Shown: positions 51,753 through 61,375, counted from the stretch's first letter. The stretch: DNA of 64,000 nt from Leptospiraceae bacterium (GCA_024233875.1 JACKPB010000007.1:1-64000), one strand, 5' to 3'. Program-made: numbers and translations. The notes: generated by a model from the sequence alone, not told the origin.

Positions 51753-52922
51753 TCCAGTTTTTAAGACCAACTCTGTGATCTCCGGTCGATTTCCTGTTCG
51801 AAATGGAGGTCCCCAGTATCCTGTCCCCCTGTTTACATAAACCATACTGCTTTCATGTCTGTAAAGCCCCGCAACATAAGGTTGGAAGAGGTAGATCAAA
51901 AGATTTCCGGGAAAGTATTGTCCCCCATGCGTATGACCTGATATCTGCAAATCAAATCCTGCTTTACTAGCTTCAAATATAGATCGGGGTTGATGGGCAA
52001 GGAGAAGTTTGAAATCACAGGATTCATTCCCTTCCATACAGGCAAATGGATTGGAAGCATGAGCTCCATTGATTCCTCTAGTGCTGTAGTCAGTGACACC
52101 TCCTACCAACAAACGACTCTTTCCGGATTCAATGATTTCAGATTCATTGAGTAAAACCCTAACTCCTAATGATTTTAATTCTCTAACCCAATCCAGAACA
52201 CCACTGTAGTATTCATGATTTCCTGTCACAAAGAAAGTTCCGTATTTGGATTTCAATTTCTCTATGGGTTGGGTGTGTTCGCGCAAATTGGATACACTTC
52301 CATCAACCAAATCCCCGGTGATTGCAATCATATCGGGATTTCTGGAATTGACCATCCCAACAACCATCTCCAGAAAATCTTTTTTTATAGTCGGACCTAT
52401 GTGAATATCTGAAATCTGAAGTATTCGAAACCCATCCAAGTCCTTGGGAAGATCGGGAAATTTGATCACTACTTTTTCTAATTTCAATCTGTACTTTGCT
52501 TCCACAAAGCTATAGAGACTAACCAAAGCCGAGGTGCCCAGAATCGCCGGTTGAACGAGATTTAGAATCGCTTCCTTTCGGGAAATATAATTCTCAGGAA
52601 AGTGGGACTCTATCCCGGGTTCGATGAAGTTGTACATCAGTTTGATAAGATCGGATAGGACAGTCAAAAACAGGAGAATGCTAAAAAAACCAAAGTTTAT
52701 ATAGGCCAGAGTGCCCAGGATCTGCCCCATTCGATCCGAACGAAATAAGGAAACTCCAACTCCTGAGGGAGTGAGTAACCAAAAAAATATCATTAGGATC
52801 AGGAATACCAGTAGATGATTTCTGACAAATTCTGATCTCTGATAGAATTTCACACCGATGTAAAAGTACGCCATTCCGGTGATGATCCCCATCACAATAA
52901 CAAATACAATGAATCTACTCAT
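51738..52922 (-). CDS. membrane-bound metallophosphoesterase (YkuE/YaeI-like)
   Basis: A 394-residue protein with four or five N-terminal hydrophobic segments (about 5-145) followed by a calcineurin-like domain. Its motifs are QISDIHIGP, ITGDLVDG, VTGNHEYYSG, LLAHQPRS and SGHTHGGQYFPG. YkuE/YaeI relatives act on phospholipid or UDP-lipid headgroups; the substrate here is not known. The overlapping 3' ends with map put the genes in convergence without a separate terminator. Confidence 0.9.
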   Translation of the reverse strand: MSRFIVFVIVMGIITGMAYFYIGVKFYQRSEFVRNHLLVFLILMIFFWLLTPSGVGVSLFRSDRMGQILGTLAYINFGFFSILLFLTVLSDLIKLMYNFIEPGIESHFPENYISRKEAILNLVQPAILGTSALVSLYSFVEAKYRLKLEKVVIKFPDLPKDLDGFRILQISDIHIGPTIKKDFLEMVVGMVNSRNPDMIAITGDLVDGSVSNLREHTQPIEKLKSKYGTFFVTGNHEYYSGVLDWVRELKSLGVRVLLNESEIIESGKSRLLVGGVTDYSTRGINGAHASNPFACMEGNESCDFKLLLAHQPRSIFEASKAGFDLQISGHTHGGQYFPGNLLIYLFQPYVAGLYRHESSMVYVNRGTGYWGPPFRTGNRPEITELVLKTGSGKS

Positions 52923-53092
52923 TCCAGTTCATCCGGTAAAAAATAAAATAATTTTTAGACATCTAAAACAGGTAAAAAATATAGAGACTATTTGAGAATG
53001 AGATTATTCCATTTTAAAGCAATTTGTTCCGAGTTTGGAATAATTTTTAAATAATTTGTTTGCAATTTACTATAGGTGTTCAATATTTTCCT

Positions 53093-54520
53093 ATGCTGAG
53101 AACGAAAAGGTCCAATCACTCGGTTAAGTTTTTTCATAAGACATTTGATCCTTTTACAGGAAGACCTTTTGCCCTCTATCCTCTCTCCGATCAGAAGAAA
53201 ATTCTTAAGACTATCTATCGTGCCAATATAAATCTGAGAGATGAGTTTTATCAATCTACAGAATATCGATTTAAGCTTCTTTATAAAATCAGAAAGCAAT
53301 TCTTCCTTCACCGAAAAGAATTTATCCAAATTCTATGCAAAGAATCGGGAAAACCAATTCGATATGCAGAAAGTGAATTTCGATACTCCCTCGATCTCTT
53401 TCGATTGGCAGCTGAAGAACTGAGCCAAAGGGAAAATTATCATCTCAAAGATAGATTTTTTGAAGAAAAAAATTTCCTGAGTACAGAAAGGACAATTGCT
53501 CCCGGCAATCTAGTTCTGGCTTTGCTTTCTTATCAATTTCCCCTGAGTAGTCTTGTCAAGTGCCTGGTTTCCACAATTGTATCCGGATCTTCTTTGATAG
53601 TAAAACCATCTTACAAAGCTCCCGGAATCAGCTTCCTGATGAGAAAGATAGTATTGGAAACTCTCAATTCCCCTTCATTTCAAAAACATCATTCTGCAGA
53701 TTTTTTCAAAATCCTTTTGCCTTTGAAAATTGAGCTACCTTATCTGATGAATCATCCCGCAATCCATAAAATATTTTTTTCGGGAAAACCATCCACTCTC
53801 AATAAGATCAAAAAAAACTATCCGGAAAGACTGTATTTAGTGGATGAGACATCCTCATCGATTGCGATTCTTGACCACTTTATCAATATTCAAAAAGCCG
53901 CAGAGATAGTATCGGAAGGTATTACAGCATTCTCAGGTCAGAGCAAATACCCCATCAAGAGAGTGTATGTTCATGAAGACATTTATTCTGACTTCAAATC
54001 AATCCTGGTTGAAATATTACAATCTTACAATCCGGGCACTCCCTTTGATCAGGATACGATTCAGGGTCCACTCCTCAGCAGAAGTATGAGAGATAATTAC
54101 TTAACCTATCTAACTATCTCCAAAAGGAAAGGAATGGAAATCCTCTGCGGGGATAGATTTTCAGGAAACTATCTCTATCCAAGTATTCTTGAAAACAATC
54201 AATCAATAGAAACAGATGACTTTACTCCACCGATGGGTCCCATAGCTATTCTGGAACCCTTTACAAGTTTTGAAGATCTAGTACGCAGGAAAATTCGAAA
54301 CCGAACGTCGGTCTCTCTCTTTTCAGAAAATATACGAACGATTAAGACAGTACATGATTTGATGAAAGAAGGAAACCTCCTGGTAAACAAGATTCCTACA
54401 TTTCTCCATGAGCCGCCTTCTTCCAATCGCAGGGTTTACCTTTCAGGACTTATCCATTCCTTTTACGGAGAGAAAACTCTACTTCTCAAAAAAGAAATAT
54501 ATACCAGTTCTCAGTACTAA
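53093..54520 (+). CDS. ALDH-fold protein lacking the catalytic residues (pseudoenzyme)
   Basis: A 475-residue protein of the aldehyde dehydrogenase superfamily by overall pattern: DPFTGRPFA at the start, GNLVLALLSYQFPLSS, SLIVKPSYKAPG, HPAIHKIFFSGK and SGQSKYPIKRVYV align with standard ALDH blocks. The catalytic cysteine of the GQxC motif is Lys285, the active-site Asn of the NFP motif is Gln148, and the catalytic Glu of ELGG is not matched (LYLVDETSS). It therefore should not oxidise aldehydes by the normal mechanism. ATG 53093 is preferred to the TTG at 53060. It runs divergently from the membrane phosphoesterase gene. Confidence 0.82.
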   Translation: MLRTKRSNHSVKFFHKTFDPFTGRPFALYPLSDQKKILKTIYRANINLRDEFYQSTEYRFKLLYKIRKQFFLHRKEFIQILCKESGKPIRYAESEFRYSLDLFRLAAEELSQRENYHLKDRFFEEKNFLSTERTIAPGNLVLALLSYQFPLSSLVKCLVSTIVSGSSLIVKPSYKAPGISFLMRKIVLETLNSPSFQKHHSADFFKILLPLKIELPYLMNHPAIHKIFFSGKPSTLNKIKKNYPERLYLVDETSSSIAILDHFINIQKAAEIVSEGITAFSGQSKYPIKRVYVHEDIYSDFKSILVEILQSYNPGTPFDQDTIQGPLLSRSMRDNYLTYLTISKRKGMEILCGDRFSGNYLYPSILENNQSIETDDFTPPMGPIAILEPFTSFEDLVRRKIRNRTSVSLFSENIRTIKTVHDLMKEGNLLVNKIPTFLHEPPSSNRRVYLSGLIHSFYGEKTLLLKKEIYTSSQY

Positions 54521-54742
54521 TTGAGTCTTTCTAATTACGGCATGTAGCCGGTTGATTGCCGGTTCAAAAGTGAATACGCCAATACCCTTGAAAACGAGGC
54601 TATACCAGTTTTCATTAATCATTGCGTTTTTCCTATAGCGGTAGGAAGCGATTTTATAGCTGATATTTTTGTAAATACGCAAATACTTTTGAGAATGACT
54701 ATAATTTTTAGGGGATTGCTCATTTCTGATTGCAATTTCCAT
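54479..54742 (-). pseudogene. 87-codon frame carrying a repeat copy
   Basis: An open frame of 87 codons, antisense to the end of the ALDH-like gene, that includes the dispersed repeat (54603-54703). It reads EQSPKNYSHSQKYLRIY ... NENWYSLVFKG ... and ends FFFEK. The other copies of the element align with it in this frame but are broken by stops. It may be the intact form of a mobile or decayed small coding element, or an accidental frame. No ribosome binding site is evident. Confidence 0.35.
54603..54703 (-). repeat. diverged copy of the dispersed 100-bp repeat
   Basis: On the minus strand this 101-base segment begins TATAGTCATTCTCA, contains ATCAGCTATAAAAT and ends AACTGGTA, aligning end to end with the copy at 37939-38039 and more distantly with the array at 61608-62006. 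It is the most diverged copy and the only one without stop codons in the shared frame. Confidence 0.7.
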
Positions 54743-54811
54743 GAATTTGAATAATTTTGGGAGTCAATAAGGGACATTCTATTTGTTCCATACAGAAATT
54801 AGGATAGTTTC

Positions 54812-55729
54812 ATGAATATATATAAAATCATTTTGGTTTTGATTCTTGTCACCGGAGGGATTTTTCCGGACGAAAAGAAAGGCGTCTGTACCGAGGGCGA
54901 CTGTGAAAACGGGAAAGGTGTTTTTGTCTTTGATTCGGGGTTAGATGTTTATGAAGGTCATTTCCGGGATGGTTCCTTTCACGGTTTCGGGAAGCTGACA
55001 ATGAAAAAATTTTTACCTGAATCGAAAGAACCCGTCTTTGCAAATTACGAAGGATATTTCGAAAAAGACAAATTCTCCGGGCATGGGATCTACACACAGG
55101 CAAATGGAGATATACTAAAAGGTGAATTCAAAAACAACAAACTTGAGGGAGTAGGATCAGCGATTGTAGCCGATGGGTATTTGGAATCAGGAACCTACTA
55201 CAACGGTCAGTTCAAAAATAGCAAATTTCATGGATTGGGTTTCTATCATTTTCAGGACAATTCATATTATGTAGGAGAATTTGTAGAAGGGAAGATGAAA
55301 CAATTCGGTGTGTTTGTAGACGGTGATAGCTTTACTTTAGTAGAGTCATTTTCTTCAGAAGGTCGCCCTGAATATGGTCTGGTGATCAACAAAAGTCAAT
55401 CAGATGAATATCAGATTTTAAAAGCTAAGAAACTTCTCAAAAAGAAATTCACCAAATCAGATTCTGAAATTCATGCAGGAACAGTTATAAATAATAAATA
55501 TATCGGTCCCGGCTACCTTTTGAACTCTAAGAAACAAATTTATTTTGGAAATTTTAAGAACAATAAGAGAAACGGTATGGGTATTGTCATCACCAAACAG
55601 GGATTCATCTATGCCGGAAATTATAAAGATGATTATTTAGATGGATATGGAATCAAATTCGACAAAGAAGGTGACATCATATATTCAGGGTTATGGAAAA
55701 AGGGAAAAAGAGTAAGCGCATCAAAATAA
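54812..55729 (+). CDS. exported MORN-repeat protein
   Basis: A 305-residue protein with a signal peptide (about 1-19). At least seven MORN units of about 23 residues follow, such as YEGHFRDGSFHGFGKL, YNGQFKNSKFHGLGF, YFGNFKNNKRNGMGI and YAGNYKDDYLDGYGI. MORN repeats form beta-hairpin solenoids that often bind lipid or act as envelope scaffolds. No catalytic domain is attached. The gene stands alone between the repeat copy and the convergent ispF gene. Confidence 0.88.
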   Translation: MNIYKIILVLILVTGGIFPDEKKGVCTEGDCENGKGVFVFDSGLDVYEGHFRDGSFHGFGKLTMKKFLPESKEPVFANYEGYFEKDKFSGHGIYTQANGDILKGEFKNNKLEGVGSAIVADGYLESGTYYNGQFKNSKFHGLGFYHFQDNSYYVGEFVEGKMKQFGVFVDGDSFTLVESFSSEGRPEYGLVINKSQSDEYQILKAKKLLKKKFTKSDSEIHAGTVINNKYIGPGYLLNSKKQIYFGNFKNNKRNGMGIVITKQGFIYAGNYKDDYLDGYGIKFDKEGDIIYSGLWKKGKRVSASK

Positions 55730-55741
55730 TTGATTAATATC

Positions 55742-56221
55742 TTATTTTTCCAGAAGGATGGTTGTGAACACTCCTACTCCCTCTTCTCTTCCGAGAGCAC
55801 CCATTTTCTCAGTTGTTGTAGCTTTCACCGAAACACAATCCGGTGAAAGTTTCAAAACCCTAGAAAGATTTTCCCGGATTGCATCCCGATGAGGTGCTAT
55901 CTTAGGTTTTTGACCAACAATTGTAGAATCAAGATTTACAATGTGGAAACCAAGGCCATGCATGATTTCCAAGCAACGGTTTAGAATGATCATGGAGTCC
56001 ATATTTTTGTATTGATCATCTGTATCTGGAAATAAGATACCTATATCCCCCTGAGAAAGTGCTCCGAGGATCGCATCCGAAATCGCATGTATCAGTACAT
56101 CTGCATCCGAATGCCCGATAAATGCTAGATCGGAAGGAATTTCTACTCCTCCGAGGAGGAGTTTTCTTTCGGGATTAGTTTCCATTCGATGAAAATCGAT
56201 TCCATTTCCAATTCTAAGCAT
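55742..56221 (-). CDS. ispF: 2-C-methyl-D-erythritol 2,4-cyclodiphosphate synthase
   Basis: A 159-residue trimeric enzyme of the non-mevalonate isoprenoid pathway. The zinc ligands are Asp9 and His11 (RIGNGIDFHRM) and His45 (DADVLIHAISDA), as in E. coli IspF. The substrate-binding blocks HSDADVLIH, DIGILFPDTD and the closing KATTTEKMGALGR are complete. Its start overlaps the stop of prfC by 8 bases, so it is translated after prfC. Confidence 0.96.
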   Translation of the reverse strand: MLRIGNGIDFHRMETNPERKLLLGGVEIPSDLAFIGHSDADVLIHAISDAILGALSQGDIGILFPDTDDQYKNMDSMIILNRCLEIMHGLGFHIVNLDSTIVGQKPKIAPHRDAIRENLSRVLKLSPDCVSVKATTTEKMGALGREEGVGVFTTILLEK

Positions 56222-57800
56222 AATCAGGATTCTCCACTAATTCTATGTCAGGATTATTTCTTATAAAATAATTGAACTCCCAATCACCTTCAAACATAAG
56301 AGCAGTTCTACCATCCTTGTCCTGAATCATATTGATTCCACCGGGAAGATCTGCAACCGATTCTTCTTTCACCCAACGACAAACCGTGTAGGGAAGAGTA
56401 TTCAGTGTAGCATTTACATTGTACTCGTCCTTGAGTCGTCTGACAAAAACATCAAACTGAAGCTGTCCCATAGCGCCCAGGATTGGATTCCCCGATCCTA
56501 TTGATCTGGATGTATAGTATCTCAGAATACCTTCTTCGGTAAGTTGCTCCACTCCTTTTTTGAATGACTTCAATGACAAACTATCCGTGCAGGAAACAGT
56601 AGCAAAAAGCTCGGGAGGGAAAACGGGAAGGGGCTTCAAATCAGGAGGGTTCAGGGATGAATAAAGAATATCACCAATACGATAAGTACCCGGATTGACG
56701 AGTCCTATGATATCTCCGGGATATGCCTCATCTACCGTATTACGATCCTGACCGAAAAATGCGAACGATGAGGATAGCTTTATGGATTTTTCAAGTCGGT
56801 TGTGATTGACCGTCAATCCTCTTTCAAACTTCCCGGAACAGATTCTTACAAATGCTATCCTATCCCTATGAACTTTATTCATATTCGCCTGAACCTTGAA
56901 CACAAAACAGGAAAAGGGAGCGGTGAGGGGATCGAGATAACCTCCGGAAAGAAGCGGAACATGCTCGGGTGAAGACGCTAAATTCAGAAAAGAATCCAGA
57001 AAAAGCTGAATTCCGAAATTGTTTACAGCAGAACCAAAAAAGACAGGTGTCATACGACCATACTCATATTCTTTTTGATCGAAAGGATGAATCCCTGCTT
57101 CCATAAGATCAATTTCATCTCTGAATTGTTTCAATATGTCTACATCAATCTTATCCTGAAAAAGTGGATCGTCTATTCCAGATACATTCACAGGTGAGAT
57201 GAAGGCACCACCTGAAGTCTTTTCAAAGAGATGAACCTGATTGCCCTGCCTGTCATACACACCCTTAAAATCAGGACCTGTGCCGATAGGCCAAACACGG
57301 GGAACGGCTGTGATACCGAGTACCTCTTCTATCTCATCCAATAATGCGAAGAGATCTTTGGTGGGTCGATCCATTTTGTTTACAAATGTAATGATGGGAA
57401 TGCCTCGATCCTTACAAACCTTAAAAAGCTTTCTGGTTTGGGGCTCCACTCCCTTAGCGGCATCAAGAACCATAACTGCAGTATCCGCAGCAATTAGAGT
57501 GCGATATGTATCTTCAGAAAAGTCTTCGTGACCGGGAGTGTCCAGTAAATTGAGAACAAAATCTCTATATTCAAACTGCAATGCCGCCGAGGTAATGGAG
57601 ATTCCTCTCTCTTTTTCGATTGACATCCAATCACTGGTGGCACTTTTTCTTTCTTTTCTGGCTTTGACTGCTCCGGCGAGCTGAATCGCTCCACCATAGA
57701 GCAATAGCTTTTCTGTGAGAGTAGTTTTCCCCGCATCGGGGTGGGCGATAATGGCAAAAGTTCTTCGCCTACGGGTTTCAGATTTGAGTTTTTCGTCCAT
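56214..57800 (-). CDS. prfC: peptide chain release factor 3
   Basis: A 528-residue translational GTPase that recycles RF1/RF2 from terminated ribosomes. The G1 loop AHPDAGKT (residues 19-26), the G3 block LLDTPGHEDFSEDTYR and the G4 NKMD are visible, followed by RF3-specific C-terminal domains (GAMGQLQFDVF, PYTVCRWV). ATG 57800 gives a length equal to E. coli RF3 (529); a TTG at 57809 is possible but less likely. No strong ribosome binding site precedes either. Overlaps ispF downstream. Confidence 0.95.
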   Translation of the reverse strand: MDEKLKSETRRRRTFAIIAHPDAGKTTLTEKLLLYGGAIQLAGAVKARKERKSATSDWMSIEKERGISITSAALQFEYRDFVLNLLDTPGHEDFSEDTYRTLIAADTAVMVLDAAKGVEPQTRKLFKVCKDRGIPIITFVNKMDRPTKDLFALLDEIEEVLGITAVPRVWPIGTGPDFKGVYDRQGNQVHLFEKTSGGAFISPVNVSGIDDPLFQDKIDVDILKQFRDEIDLMEAGIHPFDQKEYEYGRMTPVFFGSAVNNFGIQLFLDSFLNLASSPEHVPLLSGGYLDPLTAPFSCFVFKVQANMNKVHRDRIAFVRICSGKFERGLTVNHNRLEKSIKLSSSFAFFGQDRNTVDEAYPGDIIGLVNPGTYRIGDILYSSLNPPDLKPLPVFPPELFATVSCTDSLSLKSFKKGVEQLTEEGILRYYTSRSIGSGNPILGAMGQLQFDVFVRRLKDEYNVNATLNTLPYTVCRWVKEESVADLPGGINMIQDKDGRTALMFEGDWEFNYFIRNNPDIELVENPDYA

Positions 57801-58051
57801 CAAAACCAATATTTTTTATAGGGGAAATTTTTAAAATCCTTTCCAGATCATCAGGGATGGTTTTGAAGAGGAAAAGTTTAGTTAAAAGGCTCTCTTTAGT
57901 CTCTCACTTTGCCCGTGTAAGGAGGTTTGATGGGGAGTCTATTGAAATTTTGAGGTTGGACGGAATCCTAATCAATGAGGAATCATTAGATAATTCTAAT
58001 TTAGTCAATTTACTTAAAAAAATCTAAACAATATTTTTTGAGTAAGGTAGG

Positions 58052-58339
58052 TTACATAGGATCGTTTGTATTCAGAGGAGGAAAATAAATATCTATCAAA
58101 TCATCCAATTCATCGTCAGAAAGATCTACTTTTTCAGAACCGAGGAGGTCATTTTCCATTTCTAACATGAAACGTACTACTTCTCTTTTCTCGTACTGCT
58201 CATATCCTTCGAGACCGAGGATATTTTCCAGTTCATGTCGATGATTCCAATATTCTTTTCTTCGTTCTTCCTGTTCTTTCTTTCTTTGCTTTTTGATTTC
58301 ACTCAATTTTTTTTTATTAGAACTTTCATCACCGGACAT
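58052..58339 (-). CDS. small charged protein of unknown function
   Basis: A 95-residue, strongly charged, helix-forming protein with a Lys/Glu-rich N-terminus (SEIKKQRKKEQEERRKE) and an acidic C-terminus (LSDDELDDLIDIYFPP). No recognised family. AGGAGGT lies 8 bases before the ATG, so it is probably translated well. It is monocistronic as far as can be seen. Confidence 0.78.
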   Translation of the reverse strand: MSGDESSNKKKLSEIKKQRKKEQEERRKEYWNHRHELENILGLEGYEQYEKREVVRFMLEMENDLLGSEKVDLSDDELDDLIDIYFPPLNTNDPM

Positions 58340-58435
58340 AGATACTAACCTCCTGCTCCTGAATACATTTACGATATGGTTTCAATCTGAAAAGTCAAAT
58401 TAAAATATCAGAAATAGAAAAAATTCTGGTTCATT

Positions 58436-59590
58436 TCAGCGAAAACTTTTTAGAAAATCCTGATTGCTACAGGAAGACGGGGTTTTAGTTTTTGTAATTT
58501 TTTCAAAATGAGTTGTGTACACATGAGTTTCTCCTACAGGTGAAGAGTCATATTTGTCTTTGCAGAGAGTTTGAATTTCATACTCTCCGGTTTCTGATGT
58601 TTTCAACTCATAAATTCCAAATTGAGCTTGTCCTGCCGCATGATGAATGAATATAGCTTTACGATTCTTTCCCAATCCATCGGCTACACGTTTCAATATT
58701 TCGTCAAACTGTGATCTTGTAGTGTAAAGGGCTTCGATAGCATTGGAAAAAAATAGAACGGGGACTGTGTCAGGAAGAAATTGATAGTCTCCATCATGCA
58801 GAGCTGAAGTCTGAAGATCTACTTCCAGTAATTCAGAATACAATTTTTGAAAATCGGATAAAAATTGATAACATCGATCATGGAATTTTGCATAACAAAT
58901 AGAATTGAAATCGACTTTTTCGACCTTTTCCAATGGTTTTCCATCAAACCTTGCTTTCCAACCCAGACTCAAGCTCTTTACTTTTTCAGATATTTGGTCC
59001 TTCGAACCCATCTCTTTCCTCTGAAAGAGTTGAAGTAATTGATAATGAGCGTCATGAATTCTCCAATCTATATCTATTGAAGTTAATTTTTCACATTTCA
59101 AAATCGTATGCATCCAATACGGTTGGAGAAAACCCACACTGAAACATTCTTTTTTTTGGTCGGGAAGGAAATGATTTACCATATGAAAATCCAAATCGGG
59201 ACGGGTATCATTCAATTTAAAGAAATTCCAGCAACCTGCAATTAGCTTGGGAAGGGGATGTCCCCAATTATTGAATGGTTCACGGGAGAAGTTATTTGGA
59301 GAGATGAAATCATGAAGAATTTCATTATTAAATTTTCTTTTGGCCCAAACCATATCACAGACTGTATCACTTTTTTCTTTCATTTTTGAAAACAGCCCGG
59401 GGATTTCAGTTCCGATATAAACCTGTCGGTCTACATCATGAAAGTACTCTATATGTCGGGGAGAAAATTTTTGGATAATTGGAACAATGTCCGGTTTTTT
59501 TTTCTCTTTGGTTTGTTCCTTACAATTGAAGCCAAAAATAAGAATCATAACAAATAAAATGGATGAAGTAATATTGAGAAGTTTATTCAT
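58436..59590 (-). CDS. putative lipoprotein of unknown function
   Basis: A 384-residue protein. ATG 59590, with AGGTGA 5 bases upstream, is preferred over 59629. The leader ends in LIFGFNC with Cys23 as a likely lipidation site of the loose spirochete type. The rest has no recognised domain; it is rich in His, Trp and Cys (for example PYWMHTILKCEK, FIHHAAGQAQFG). It lies 62 bases upstream of no co-directional gene; RlmK-like gene precedes it on the same strand. Confidence 0.7.
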   Translation of the reverse strand: MNKLLNITSSILFVMILIFGFNCKEQTKEKKKPDIVPIIQKFSPRHIEYFHDVDRQVYIGTEIPGLFSKMKEKSDTVCDMVWAKRKFNNEILHDFISPNNFSREPFNNWGHPLPKLIAGCWNFFKLNDTRPDLDFHMVNHFLPDQKKECFSVGFLQPYWMHTILKCEKLTSIDIDWRIHDAHYQLLQLFQRKEMGSKDQISEKVKSLSLGWKARFDGKPLEKVEKVDFNSICYAKFHDRCYQFLSDFQKLYSELLEVDLQTSALHDGDYQFLPDTVPVLFFSNAIEALYTTRSQFDEILKRVADGLGKNRKAIFIHHAAGQAQFGIYELKTSETGEYEIQTLCKDKYDSSPVGETHVYTTHFEKITKTKTPSSCSNQDFLKSFR

Positions 59591-59652
59591 AAAGTCACCT
59601 AAACTGATTACCAGATTATTTAGTCTCAAAATTTGGGCATGCTATTTTTCAT

Positions 59653-60573
59653 TCAGGGTTTGATAAGATATACTTTGTGGATCCCCTGATCTGAAAAATC
59701 TTCAGGTATAGTCTCCGAAGTGATTTCCTTGATATCAGAAGAAGCAATTGCCTGATGATTGAGTTTGAATTTACGAAAATTATTAGAGAAAAGTATGGTG
59801 CCACCGGGATTCAATAAATCCAGAGAGGAATTAATAAGTAGGGGATGATCTCTCTGGATGTCAAATTTCCTCAGCATTTTCTTAGATCGTGATACAGTTG
59901 GTGGATCTATTACAATAAAATCAAATTTCCAATTTTTAGATTTGATATTTTCAAAGAAAAAAAACACATTATCACGTATTACAATATGTTTAAAAGGATC
60001 CATGTTGTTCAAATCAAAATTATCTTTTGCCCAGGCACAATATTGATTGGACATATCCACAGAAGTCGTGTATTCAACTCCGGAATAAAATGCAGTGATA
60101 CTAAATGCACCCGTATAGGAAAATAGATTCAGTACTCTTCTGGAACCCCTTACAAGTTTGGAAAATACTTCCCTTGTCTTCCTATGATCCAAAAATAATC
60201 CCGTATCCAAATAGTCTGTGAGATTGATTAGGTACCTGGACTTCCCTTCCTTCACAATCACCCTTTCTTTTTTTTCCTGAAGCTTTTCATATTGAGATCC
60301 ATCTTTTTGTTGTTTTCTAATCTTAAAGATAAGATGATCCGAATTCAATTTGGGAAAAATTGATTTGAGAGCGTTCCAGGTTTCTTTTTTCAATTCTCCG
60401 GAAGAAAAATGCTTACTCTCATAAACATAGACGTGAAAGTAATCACCATAGACGTCAATAGTAACAGGATATTTTGGGTCGGTGCGATCCAATAGCCTAT
60501 AGGCTTCGATTTTTTTCTCTTTTAACCATGGCCTCAAATGCTTGAGTTGATTATTGATAGCTTCTTCGAGCAT
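59653..60573 (-). CDS. RlmK-like 23S rRNA methyltransferase, free-standing
   Basis: A 306-residue class I SAM methyltransferase. It aligns from end to end with the C-terminal RlmK half of E. coli RlmKL, which makes m7G2069 in 23S rRNA: NLTDYLDTGLFLDHR (about 117-131), LNLFSYTGAFSITA (148-161), SVDMSNQY and IDPPTVSRSKKM (222-233), then GGTILFSNNFRKF. The N-terminal RlmL/THUMP half is absent, so this is a stand-alone form. Start overlaps the stop of the ACT-domain gene by one base. Confidence 0.85.
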   Translation of the reverse strand: MLEEAINNQLKHLRPWLKEKKIEAYRLLDRTDPKYPVTIDVYGDYFHVYVYESKHFSSGELKKETWNALKSIFPKLNSDHLIFKIRKQQKDGSQYEKLQEKKERVIVKEGKSRYLINLTDYLDTGLFLDHRKTREVFSKLVRGSRRVLNLFSYTGAFSITAFYSGVEYTTSVDMSNQYCAWAKDNFDLNNMDPFKHIVIRDNVFFFFENIKSKNWKFDFIVIDPPTVSRSKKMLRKFDIQRDHPLLINSSLDLLNPGGTILFSNNFRKFKLNHQAIASSDIKEITSETIPEDFSDQGIHKVYLIKP

Positions 60574-61169
60574 TACAGGTTCTTAATGATCTCATTACGT
60601 AGCTTTTCTGCTAGTGGTTTGTCAGCAAATGGAAATCCATTCCCATCCCGAAGGTAAAACGTATCACAGGCTTTTATCGATGAAAGATCGGTTTCTATTT
60701 CTGCAGAGATGATGTCTACGCTGTTTTCTCTTAAAATTTTGGTAAGATAAAAAAGAAATCCTTTTCCGGAGTCCGCTTCGATGTACATCTCCGTCCAATT
60801 CTTACTCTGATCGTCCTCAAAAATCAATTCTGCCTGATCATGAAAAAAAGACTTGGTGCGCTTTTTGGAAAAAGTCTCTTTGTATATATTCTCTAAAATG
60901 CTATCGTCAGAAGAAAAGACAGTTTCCATAAGCAATCCGAGTTCTGTTGTCATTCTTGGTGACGATCCCGGTTCTGATTTCAATCTGAGGATATCATATA
61001 CATAAGTTCGGCCATCTTCTTCGATAGTCTTGATGTCTCCCGAAAGGATGTCCCAATCGTATTTATAAATCACCGCAACCATTTTATGAAAGGTTCCTAT
61101 CTGATTGATATCTGTTTTTAAAGTGATTTGAACCTCATCACCCTGACTTGAAAAATTAAATTCAATCAC
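60573..61169 (-). CDS. GlnD-like tandem ACT-domain protein
   Basis: A 198-residue protein with two ACT-like ligand-binding domains (about 12-85 and 125-195). The opening block IGTFHKMVAVIYKYDWDILSGDI and the second block GKGFLFYLTKILRENSVDIISAEI are the ACT signature, resembling the C-terminal regulatory region of GlnD. The nucleotidyltransferase and HD domains of GlnD are absent. It may sense an amino acid such as glutamine. Translationally coupled to the RlmK-like gene. Confidence 0.78.
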   Translation of the reverse strand: MIEFNFSSQGDEVQITLKTDINQIGTFHKMVAVIYKYDWDILSGDIKTIEEDGRTYVYDILRLKSEPGSSPRMTTELGLLMETVFSSDDSILENIYKETFSKKRTKSFFHDQAELIFEDDQSKNWTEMYIEADSGKGFLFYLTKILRENSVDIISAEIETDLSSIKACDTFYLRDGNGFPFADKPLAEKLRNEIIKNL

Positions 61170-61375
61170 CTGTTCAGATATCCCTTTCTTATCTTATTTC
61201 CATGATTTATTTTCTTACTTTGCATTCACTCTTTTTAGATCTTTACTTCAAGTAAAATCCTGAATTTTATAGAATATGAATTCCAATTAGTATTCAGGGA
61301 AGGTCTATTAACCATTTTTTAGATTTTGAAATATACAATATTTTAAAAAGTTTTTCAATATTTCTTTAAAAAAGC

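Noticed and set aside
52988..53329. 113-codon minus-strand frame upstream of the membrane phosphoesterase gene
   Set aside because: Mostly antisense to the ALDH-like gene, which has clear family similarity.
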